A stretch of DNA of 64,000 nucleotides from Anaeramoeba flamelloides. Lineage: Eukaryota; Metamonada; Anaeramoebidae. The position numbers were made by a program, and so were the translations under genes. How positions within the stretch are numbered: the first letter of the stretch is position 1; each line of letters opens with the position of its first letter. A model generated the notes under the pieces. The model searched no databases. It was not told the DNA's origin and saw only the letters and a list, made by a program, of their open reading frames with translations. This document shows, in pieces, positions 46,769 through 58,300 of the stretch. Location: NCBI GenBank assembly GCA_027625915.1, contig JANTQA010000033.1, positions 2,604,001 through 2,668,000 of the forward strand, written 5' to 3'.

Positions 46769-47412
46769 GTGTAGTGTTGTAAGTTATCATTCCAATCCAA
46801 TGATTATCATTTATAGGAATCGGGATAAAAAATAAATATTTTATATTTAAAAATTTTATTTTAGGTTTGTTTTTGGAAATCATAAAATATGTATTAAAAA
46901 ACATAAAATTTTTTATTTTCTTTTGATAATTTTCAAATATTTTCAAACATTGGTAATTAATAATTGAATCATCTAATGAACATTCATTCAATAATGTCAA
47001 AAAAACCTTTAAAGTTATTTTAATTTTACCAATTTTATTATCTTTATGATTTATTTGGAATTTGATAATATTATATTCATTTAAATCATTTTTTAATAAA
47101 TTTATAAAATTTTGATTTAAAATTTTATTTAATTTTTCTTTTAGTTCCTTTTTTGAAAAATTAAATTGATTTATTTTTAAGGATTTCTTTTGATTTATTA
47201 AATTTTTATCATCATTTATAATGATCGGATTATTCAGTGCAGTGTTATTTGTTTTAAATTTTTTATTTATTTGTTGAATCGAATGATTATAATATTTTTC
47301 AGATGGTATATTATTTTTTATTACTTGTAATTTTCTCTTTTTTTCATTTTCTTTTGAAAATTTTAAATTAATTTTTTTTATTTTTGAACATTTAAAATCG
47401 GTAAATTCGGAT
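46757..47412 (-). pseudogene. Ulp1/C48-type cysteine protease remnant, cut by an element
   Basis: On the minus strand, one frame stays open for about 218 codons with no plausible start codon. After a Lys/Asn-rich lead it reads 'LLNECSLDDSIINYQCLK', then 'FMFFNTYFM', then 'FFIPIPINDNHWIGMITYN'. This order is that of the Ulp1 (SUMO protease) fold: the 'L.D..IN' segment, the 'F...F' helix and the 'IPI...HW' motif with the catalytic His. The frame then enters the end of the transposon dimer, so the parts carrying the catalytic Asp and Cys are missing. I did not find them beyond the dimer. It may derive from a host gene or from a transposon that encodes such a protease; I cannot tell which. Confidence 0.72.
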
Positions 47413-47562
47413 CAATAATGGGTTTTAAGTTTGGGTAAAGTTTATATTTAAATTTTAAATTTAAGGGTTGGTGTGAATGGTAGTTATTGTTCAAAACCTA
47501 ATATTTATATTGTTGTGAAGAATTTTCAAAAAATGGCTTATATAAATGAACCCTTTTTTGTA

Positions 47563-47710
47563 CAGTCAGTTTCACTTTTAAGACACAAACTTTCAACGAA
47601 ATTTAAGGCACAAAAAAAATCTCAAATTAAGGCATATTTTTTGGAATTTTAATTTTTACAATTTATTTTACTAGAATCTGAATTTTGTGCCTTAAAAGTG
47701 AAACTGACTG
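47563..47710. mobile_element. Short CAGTCAG-family MITE (deletion derivative)
   Basis: 148 bp, TA-flanked. The left end is CAGTCAGTTTCACTTTTAAG and the right end CTTAAAAGTGAAACTGACTG. The right arm lacks part of the middle that the longer copies have. Its right flanking TA is also the left TA of the mariner remnant. Confidence 0.88.
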
Positions 47711-47712
47711 TA

Positions 47713-48628
47713 TTTATATATTTTATAGTAAATTTAAAATTCAATTCGAAAAATAAAAAAATAAAAATAAAAAAAAGTGTGTCCACTATTTTTGGAACAC
47801 GATTACCAAAAAATCCATTTTTATTGAAAGAAAAATTAATAAAAACTATTAATAGATTCAGCTTGTCTTTTGATAACTAAATCTATCCTTTTAAATATAG
47901 AGTTTACTAATTTTCTTAGGTTTCCCAACTCAAAGTATTCCATACATTAGTGAAAATTTTAAAAATTCTTCTTCGTTTTTTGGTTACAATTTTTCAGTTT
48001 AGTATCCATAAATTCCCAATTTGATTTTAATTTGTGGAATTGGGGGTCAAGTGTCCAGAACATTACATCCCCGATTTAAGTAAGTTTGAGTTTTTTTTGA
48101 AGTATGTGGACAAGCTCCATCCTTTTGGAAAATCCATTTCAACTCACCATATTCTGAATTAACGAGTTGAATTACATTTGATTTTTTTGATAATATCAAT
48201 AATAATACATTCAGTATTCACACTTCCATTAATGTTAATAAGGTCTGTTTGTAGGCAATGTGCTTTAGCACCCCATATCATGATTTTTTTTCAAAAAAAA
48301 TTTTTTCTTGATAAAAAAAGAATCTTTTTTCTTTTTGATAGAGAAAAAAAAAAATTTTTTTTTTGTGATCAGAAAGAAAACTTTTAAATTTCATTTTAAA
48401 GTGATTTTGAGATTTTCGAAAAGTTTTGAAAAAAAAAGAATCCAAAAAAATCAAAAAAATTATTGAAAATCAAAAATCAAAAAATAATGAAAAAAAAATG
48501 ATAAATAATTAACTTTAAAATTATTTACATTGATTGTTAATATCTAATGTTTCTATTTAAGAGTCAAATATCACTTTTCTTGGAATTAAATTGATTTTGA
48601 AGGCGTGCCCCAATTTTTGAATTGAGTT
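47713..48628 (-). pseudogene. Dead Tc1/mariner-family transposase, copy B
   Basis: Nearly identical over its full length to 9499-10410, in the same orientation. The same inactivating features are present: the stop after 'LLKSGM', Gly in place of the DLNPIEN-motif Glu, and the same frameshift. It has extra changes of its own, for example 'NQIGNLW' and small indels in A and T runs. TA lies at both ends, and the flanking sequences differ from copy A, so the unit moved as an element and was not simply part of a larger duplication. Confidence 0.87.
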
Positions 48629-49393
48629 TATAATAATTTTTTTTTTTTTGTATAACAATTGTTTTTTTTTTACCCCCTTATTTCATTAATAATTATTTTT
48701 GAAGAGAAAGGTTTAGTCTACACAAGATTTATAAATGAATGGAAAACTTATAAATTGATTTCAATATTTAAATTATCTTTTAAATCCTTAATGATCTGTT
48801 GCTTTTAAATTGATATGAGTTGTACCTAAAAAAATATGTTTAATTATGCCCTCATTTTATAAAAAATATCTTCGATTAAATACAATTCAAACTTTTATTC
48901 TTGAGAAATATTTTTTTTAGGAATAATGATTTGAATTTCTTTTTTAATGAACAATTAAATCTTAAACTAATTAAAACTTTAATTATTTGTCGTTGAAAAG
49001 AATTTTTTATAACTTCTTGCCTTGCAAAACAGAAACCTAATGAAAAAATGATTCTTAAAATTATCAAGATGGCCAAATACAGAAATTTGTTGTATAGAAA
49101 AAAAAAAACAAAGAATAAAAAATAGCACTTTTAAGAAGAAAAGAGATAAATTTCCATCTCGCTCTTTGTAAAAATATATAATAAAATAATTGTTGAAATA
49201 TTCCTGTATCCATTTGGATAAAGGATAATTTCATTCTTCGGGTTTAATTTGATACTTGAAAACTTTTTAGAATTGAATATAATTCAAAATTAAATAAAAA
49301 ATTTCATTTTATTTTTAAAAGTACAGTCCCCTTAATATAAAAAATATAAAATCAAAATTTAAAAAAAAAAAATTAATCACAAAATCAAAAAGT
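48629..49393. other. Spacer, 3' flank of the RalGAP gene
   Basis: No gene seen. The 66-codon minus-strand frame at 48876-49076 has no recognisable features. The RalGAP 3' UTR lies at the right side. Confidence 0.55.
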
Positions 49394-52300
49394 TTAAAGT
49401 TTAAAATTAGAAAATAAAAGTTTCGAATAAAAATTTTCAATTTGGGGTTTGATAATACCTTCTAAAGCTAAAATTGAAATTGTATCAGCTCTTTTCTTAA
49501 AAGGGTTTTGGATATTAGTTTGTGCTTCGGTTAATTCTTGGTCTGTTATTATAACTGTTTTTCTGACTAAAGCACCCAAGGCCTTTTCACTGATCAAAAC
49601 GTTTTCGCTTAATGGCCCTTTTATCTGGGATGATTGGGCATAATCCATGAAGGTGATTGAAAACAGTCCGGTATAGTGTGGTCTTATTATTAAAAATATT
49701 GAATTCAAATTGCTTTTCAATATTTTCGGATTAAAGGCTCTTTCGTCGTCAATCCAAACAACACAAACTCTATTTTTGCCCAAGATTTCCTTTACCCTTT
49801 CAACATTGTTTTCTTTAAAATTAATTAAGGTGGAAACATGGAATACTACTTCTGTGTAATAATTACCGTAATATGGCGTCTTTCTGCCAGATTCTTTCCA
49901 ATTTAAGTCACCGTTGTATCCGTTATGATTTTTTAAATCGACCATCCAGCCTAATTGAGAAATAAACTTATTGAAGGGATCACTGCCTCTTTTATTTTCA
50001 AATATATACGAAACATCGCAATATCGATTTTGGTTGGGCCCAATATATATGACACTGATTGATTGATTCCTTCTTTCTGAAAGCTGGTCTAGTTGCTTGA
50101 TTGAGTTTTTAAATTTGTTATCTATTTTCAAAAATTCTAAATGCTCTTCTCCATCAATTTTCATTAGCCCAATATTTGTTAAAAATAACCGATTATTAGA
50201 TGAGAAGTTTTGAACATATACTTTCTGGTTGTCTTTTAAATTTATTTCTATAAACGGTAAAGTTTTGATCAACTTATCTTTATTTTTAATAACCTTGATT
50301 GATGAATTAATCTTTGTTGGTTTTTGACATCCAATGTCCACCGAATTAGTTTCCTCTTCAATGTATCGATAAATTTCTTCAATTCTATGTTGGATTCCTA
50401 TAATATAATTAACCCAATTGCTTTTAGTTTCATCATCAATTTTCAAATAATCCAATAGTGTGGAATCGGTTTGAAGTGTGATGTCTTCTTCATGTTCTTC
50501 ATTTTGATTTAAAGGGATGAATATTTTGTATTCAGGTGGCCTTGATTCGCCTTTCCAAATGTGTTGGATTATTTCACTTTTTTTGGGTCTTCGATAATTT
50601 AATGGCAATGATCTAAATTTAGCTTTCCAAGCATACCGTCCATTAAAATCCCTGATAATAAAGAGTAGTTTTTTCTGATCTAATGTATCCTTTTGATTTA
50701 TTCTTTCCTTTTCGTTTTTGTTTTCCTTTTCCTTTCCCTTTTCTTTTTCCTTTTCCTTTTCCCTTTCCTTTTCAATTTCTATTTTAATTCCCTTTTCACT
50801 ATCAATTTCAATTCCCTTTTCCTTTCCAATATTTGGTTCTTGGTCAATTTTACTTTTCTTTTTATTAATATTAGAATTGTTGTTTTTAATTTGCTGAATT
50901 TCTTTTATAGATTGTTTATCAATAATGGTTAAAATGCGATTTTTGTCTAAACAATAATAGGAGGCGCAAAGATCAAATTCCTCTTCCGTTAACTTATATT
51001 TTTTCTGTATTTTCTGCTCGGTAATCAAAGTAGACATATTTGAAGGGCCAGTTTCAATTGGGAAATTTGCATATTGTTTGAAAATTATTGAAAACAAATC
51101 AAGGGCATATTGTTTAATAATGGGAATAGGATCTATTTTGATAATTTTTTTTTTTTCTAATTTACTTTGAGAAGAAATTCCTAATTTAATTGAATTCATC
51201 ACTTCTTTCAGCACATTTATATTTTTTAATAGCCATTGTGAGTTAATGATAAAGCCTCCAATAACATGATAGCATTTACATATAATATTTTGGATTTGTT
51301 CAGGATCTGAAGTTAATAATTCATTCATTTTTTTTTTAATTAATTTACAAATTGAGCTCACAATATTTGGGATTGATGAGGTATCGATCTTTTGAATTTT
51401 ATTTGTTAAAGATGAAATCGAATCTAAACTGTTTAAGGCAGTAGCAATCACCCAATCTGGCCAATTATTATTAAATTCATTGGTTGATGGTGATGTGGTG
51501 TGGGTTGTTTTTATTGGCCAGTTCGATGTTTTCGTTGTTGTAGTATTAGTATTAGTAGTCGTCGCTGTTGTTGTTGTTGTTGTTGAAGACAACGGTGATG
51601 ACGTATTGGTTAACAGTGTTGGATCAATTAAAAATAATTGAGTAGAATATAACAGTTGGCTACAAATTTCTGGGAAGATGTCAATTGCCTCATGAATTAC
51701 TATTGAAAATGTCCATAATAATAGGCACACATTATAAGGATCAGTTTCGTTATTTAAACTTTCCAAGATAATCAAAAATATTTTGTTTGTTAATTCTTTA
51801 AAATTAATTACTTTTCCTTCTTTTTCTTTTTCCAATTCAATTCCCATTTCTAATTTTTTTTCAATCATTTCTTCTTTTTTATCCCTTAAATTCTTTTTTT
51901 CAAATAAATTGTCATTAATTGTTTGTATTTCCAATTCAGGAAAGCATTGTGGGAAAAAGACAAGACTTTTAATTAAATTAATACATGCCTTTCGAAGTAC
52001 ATTTTTATTTACCGAAATCTTGATAGGGTATTGCTTTTTGACTAAGATTTCTTCGATAATTTTGATATAATATGGTAATAAAATTAATACACCCTCTAGC
52101 TTTGTCGAAAAGATATTAGTTGTGTTTAATAAAATGGCACATATAGACCTCCCATGGGTTTTTGGTGAGAGCAATGCAGAAATTATAGATTGATAAAAAT
52201 TCAATAAATAAATTTCTAAAAATGATTCCTTTTGGACACTCATAAAGATATTGCATAATACCGAATACGCACATTCAATTCCCTCTTCGAACCCTGGTTT

Positions 52301-55300
52301 TGATAAATTTGTGGCCTCAAATAGCCACTTGGCAAAAATATGTAAAATGGAATTGCCAGTTGGTGGATCTGGAAATTGCTTTAAATTATTAATGTTGCCA
52401 TAATCACTTCTATTGCCAATTCTTAAAAAGCAATTAACAATATCCCTAATGCCGTTCATTGCAATGGAAAAGATTTCCGGATCAGTAATTTCATTTGGAT
52501 TGTTAATAATATCTATAATGGGTATAGAATAAATAATTTGATTTTTATGAAAAAAAAAATAATGGTTAGTGATTCTCAACAAACAGGAAATTTTCTCTTT
52601 TGTAATTTTCTCTTTTTCCTTTAAATCAATGATTATTTGAATATTTTTTATTTTACCAATTTAGGTGAAAAAGAAAAAAATAATAATAATTTAAAAGAAA
52701 TGTGTTTCCAAATTCTTTATTAATTGATAAAGTCTAAAACGACAAAATATTAATAATAAAAAAGATTAAAAACAAATGCATTATAAACGAAAAAAAAAAA
52801 AAAAAGAAAAAAAAATTATGATTAATCTTGGTATTCTACCACTCAAAAACCAACTTTAAATAATATTATTAATGTAATCCTGATTTTTTAAATCAAAATA
52901 ATGATTTTAGAGATAGATGTTTAGTAACAACATATTTTCGGGTAAGTTTTTCCTTTTCTGTTTATTTGGGGGATGGATTTCCCTTCAATTAGGAAGAAAA
53001 ATGACGAATAAGAAAAGATTAATAATTATTTCCTTAACTTTGACAATATAAAATAAATTTTTGACAAAATGAAATTTTAACATACTCTGATAAATTTCAT
53101 TTGGGAATTAGTTTAATTTATGGGTAAATTAATTTTTTTTTTCCTGAAAAGAATTTTTTAATGAAATAAGCTATTTCCAAAAAAGTGCGGCAAATTTATT
53201 TTAAAATATCTTTATTAAACCCAAAAATCATAAAACTATTTAAATATATAAAATCATTAACATACCATTGATGGGTTGTTGATAATAATTCAATTTGTTT
53301 TTCTTTATTGTATTATATATTTAAAATATATTAAATTTTCTGATCTCGATTTTATCTAATATTTTTTAAGGGTGAGAATTGGTCTTTATTATTTTCTTTT
53401 TGATCAAAAAAAATTGTTTTTCAAAACTTGTTTAATCTCAAAAAAAAATTTTCAATAGAATTTAAAACACATAAATGTATTTTAATGTTTAAAACATCAT
53501 TTTTAACCTTTTCATATTTCTGGTTTTTTATTGAAATGGGTCGTACATTGTTTTCTCCAAAAAAAGTGTTATTTTTTTTCATTTTTTGGAAATTATTTCA
53601 ACAAATATATTTTGAAATAAATACAATAGTCATTAATCCAATCATTATTAATACTTAAATTCATTTGGTATTGTCAAATTAACAAATAGATCGACTAACA
53701 AATATGATTTTTTATGAAATGTAAAAAATATTCCCCACTTTTTTGGGAATATCTTATATTGATCTTTTGGTGTAAATATAAATTTTATTAATTCTTTAAT
53801 TTATTTTTGAAATGTTGTTTTTTGAATCAAAATATTTTTTCCTCGAGATTTTATTAGATTAATTAAAAATGGTTGTTATTTTTATTTTTTTTTTTTTTCT
53901 GATTTTTCATCTTGTTTCAAACAAACACATTCATTTAACAATGGCCACAATCACCTAAAAATGAAGTAAAAAAAAAAGCATCATAATTTCAAGATTTTAT
54001 AGAATAATAATTTTCTCAATTGAAATATATTTATAAAAACTAGATATAATTTCTAGAAAAAATTAATATTAATGAGAAACAATTTTTTCTCTTAATTAAT
54101 TTAAAATTCAACAAAAAAATAAAAATCTGAAAAAAATTAATTTTTTTGTGTATTAAAAATCTTTATTCATCTATAATTTCTATTGTTTGATTTCTTTGGA
54201 TTTTTAAATATTGTATTTGGTGGAATATTTTTACATTAAATAAATCACAAGATTTTCTCAGTCTCTTTGATTAGATTTAGTTATTTTTTAAAAAAACCTT
54301 CAGGCTGATAAGTTTTTTTTTTTTTCTTGAATTTTATTCACAAAAATATTATTTTGTTAAATTTGCAAGTTAATTTGATGAGTTAATTTAATGAAATAAT
54401 CATATAATATGAATAATATAACATCAATAATATCCAAACCGAAGGTTTAAAATCAATCTACAAAAAACCTACAACCCATTTTTTTTCACTAATTTCTAAT
54501 ATTCCATTTTCGACATTGAATTTTTTAGATTGAAATTTCTCCAGTGCATTCAAATAGAAACTCTGTTTCAATAGTGGTAAAAATATTTATCTAAAAGTAT
54601 AAATACAACATTCTGAATTTTTATCAATCTTAATTTTTTTGTTAATTAAAGATATTTTTAAAAATGGTTTAATAGAAATAGAGAAAATTGATTTTTTTAT
54701 CTAGAGATGTTTTGTTTTCTAGTATCAATACTATTATATGAATTATTTCGAATGGTCAATAATTACAAAAATATTTTAAAAATTGTGCCTCCGAATGGCT
54801 TCATTTTTTGGTAATTTTGGTCGATTAAAAAAAATAATAATTTTTGAATTCAGATTCATTTATCTTGAAAAAATAACTAATATTGAAATCTATTTTTTAA
54901 CTGAATTTATTCTAAACTTACTTTTATTTTGGAACAATCATAATTCAAAGAAAGAATAATAAAATAAATTATTAATATTATTATTTTAACTCTCTGATCC
55001 TTAAAAATTTTTAATTTCAAAAATTATTTAATTTTTACAAACGTAATTTTTTTTAATTTCCAAATTATTACAAAATTTTTGGTATTTTAAATTCTTTTCA
55101 TTTTTTAGCCTGATATTTTGAGTTATTGATATGTTAATTTGTTACCTCGATTATTTTGGTTTGTGGTAATTTATTGGAACTGTAGTTATTAGTATTTTGT
55201 TTTTTTTTTTAATAAATTTTATTTCATTTAAATTTGTAATTTTAATATTTAATTTTTATAATTTAAAAAAAAAAAAACAAAACAACAATAAGAAAAGTTC

Positions 55301-58300
55301 AAATACAAATTCTTGTTCTTAAAAAGGCAGAACTTTATTGATATACATTAACTATCAAGTATTTAAAAAGTGATTTGAAGAATTAAAGAGACAATTTTTC
55401 ATTTAAAATGTAGTTAGTTTTGGCTAAAAACCTGTTATGATTTCCATGGATTAATAACTGTAAAACTTTGATTTTTAATCAAATGGAAAATTTCTCTCTA
55501 TTTTTTTTTCTCCCTCTAAGTTAATTAAAAAATTTTATTTATTATTCTTTTAAAGAAAAATAGGAATTTAAAAATACTTTTTTTACTTTAAGATCAATCA
55601 AATTTTTATAATTTTTTGTTTTTAGACCTGCTAAAAAAAAGTGGATTATTTTATGATCAAATAAAAATATAAAATGAATAAAAAATAAATGAAACTATTA
55701 TTACGTAATGTTTTATGATAAAAAAATATTAGGCCATCCTTCTCTAAATTTATTCTTGAGTAATTCAATTTGACAAATTCGGTTGGTGGGCTATAGAGTA
55801 AAATTATAAAATAGATATTCGGATATATAGAGAAGAATATTATAGGTTAAAATAGTTAAAAATATATTTTTATTACAAAAAAAAATAATAAATAATTTTA
55901 ATTTTATATACACACCAAATATTTTTTCGATAAAATACTAAAAGGTATTAATCAAATAAATTTATTTGAAAAATAATAAATTGATTCATTCTAAAAAAAA
56001 AAAAAGATTTTATCAAAATTAATGATCAAAATATATTTTTTCGCTTATGTTTTTTTTTAATTTTTATTAATTTTTAAAATATCAGGTTTTTATAAATTTA
56101 GAATGACTTAAAAGTGAATTATTAATCAGATTTGATTATTTGTTGTTCACGAATACTAAATAAATATATATTTTTAATTTAATTTATTATTTCGGGTGAG
56201 TCATAATTTTTGAAATAGTGTTTAGTTTAAAAATGAATTATTGGATTAAAAAGATATTTTTAGAATTTTTGTTATTTTATATAATATTAAAAAAGTAGAA
56301 AGTATTGAATCAAAATTTAAACTTTGATAAAAACAGACAAAATTAAAGGATCTAAATTATTTTTAATTATGTTTTTGTGACGAATAAATTATTTATAATT
56401 TTCTGGTTATTATTGTTTCTGAAAAATTTATTCTTGAAACTAAAAAAAAAATATTAAATATTGAGAAAAAAAATTAAAATTCAATTTCAGAATTCCTCTT
56501 TAAAATTAAACAAAAAAAGCAAAATAAATTGTAATGAATCCTAAATGTGCAGATTTTTTTAACAAAAACAAAATAATTTTTAAATTTTTTTATTGTCAGA
56601 TTAACAGAATCTTTCTAACAGTGTAAAATTATTACTAAAAATTAAATTTTTTCAAAAAATTTTTAAATAAAAAATCGGAATTAGAGAAGTTCCATAAAGT
56701 GCCTTAGTATACTATCAGATGTATAGGTTTTTTTTTTTTTATTTCTTAAATTAATTAAAACATAAAGGCAAACAATAGGAATTGAAAACTATTTTCCTTA
56801 AGAAATAAAATAATAAAAAAAGGGTAAATTTTTTTATCAAAAATAATCTTTTTATCAAAAATGTTCTTTTTTGGGGTGAATTTAACCTCCAGAAATCAAA
56901 TTCTAAATATTACCGAATTAAAGAGTAATAAAAAATTGTGTAATTTTAATTTAATTATTTGAATTTAATTGAAAGTAAATTTTTCAACACCAATTTTGAC
57001 GAACTTGATGAATGGAATAAAATATTAAATTTCACGAAAGTGTAAAAATAGTAATAAATATTAAAAAAAATTATTACTTTGGTTTCCATTTTTGAAATTT
57101 TTTACTCAATTTTCAAAACAGTTCATTTTGAGAAGATGGTGCTAAAAATCAACTCCTTTTCATCGTTTCTTTGAATTTAAACCAATAAAATTCTTTCTTC
57201 TTCATCCAAAGAGAGTTAAAAAAAATAACAAAATTGCCCTTAAACTAAAAAAAATTATAAAAGATTTTTTGATTTATCAGTTTTGGTATTTGAATAATAA
57301 ATGGGGGGGAATTTTCACTTCATTTTGATTTTTCTGTTTTTTTCTTTTAAAAATAAGTGTTTTCAAGGAAAAAGATTGTAATTTGGGTTCTCTCTTAATT
57401 TTTTTGGTTCTTTTTTTATATTATGTATGGTATATCTATTGGCTAAGAATCCTAACCGAAAGAGCAGTGATATCCTAGAATTGAAAAAAGATAATTGGAT
57501 AAAATTTTATCTCATTTACAGAGTTCACATTTTGATTCTTTTTCGAAAAAAAATTGCCTCAAATAATTCTTTTTTTGATTCCAATAATAAGTCTCAACTT
57601 ATTTTTTGTTTACATTTCGGTTTTTCATCGAATCACATCATTCTCAAAATTTAATAATTAATAATTTTTTTATTTTATTTTCAAAAAGAATTTAATATTT
57701 GTCAAAAAAATAAATATTTGAGAAATTTCTTCTTGTGATTTTATTTTTCATCATCTTTTCGTAAATCCTGGTATTTTTATGTTTATTTCTGATAATAAAA
57801 TTATTTTACTTTTTAATGGAACCAAAAGAATCTTTTTTTCACAGATTGGAATATTAAAAAAAAATATAAAATTTCAAATCAGAATAATTATCAAAAATTA
57901 TTTACGAATTATTGTTCTGAAAAAAAATTTATGTGTGATACTAACACAATAAAAAATTTGAAGATAAAATTTATCCAATTCAAAGATATCATTTATAATG
58001 AAAAAAAAAATGACCAAATAATTGCCCCATTAATAAAAAATCTCTTGAGCAATCCAAACTTTTATAATCGAATCAAAAAAAAATAAATAATGAAGCTTGG
58101 AATAAATTTATTCATGAAATAAACTTAGATTTTATTGAAAACAAAAATTTTTGGAAAAAAATAAATTTAATAAGGGTTAAAAAAATGAAAATGATTTTAA
58201 ACAATAAAAATATGATTGAAGAATATTTTGGTCATATTAAAAAAAAAATCAATTGAACCAAGTAAAAATATTTTAGAATATATCAAAAATCTCAAAATAA

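Noticed and set aside
46757-47412. Polinton/virophage-like origin of the Ulp1 fragment
   Set aside because: No polymerase, integrase, packaging ATPase or capsid-like sequence was seen within the surrounding 15 kb, so a large viral-like element is unsupported.
42190-47710. CRISPR-like array from repeated AAGGCACAAA words
   Set aside because: The words belong to palindromic transposon arms with TA duplications. Spacing and orientation do not fit an array, and the genome is eukaryotic.
52513-52582. N-terminal extension of the RalGAP large exon reading LLRITNHYFFFHKNQ
   Set aside because: It has no ATG, begins at a TTG, and contains a T10 tract, a CACTAAC branch-like word and an AG acceptor in phase with the upstream exon. 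It is read as the intron end.
57427-57654. 75-codon frame ahead of the LINE
   Set aside because: It could be part of a decayed endonuclease region but shows no endonuclease motif. It is left outside the LINE call.
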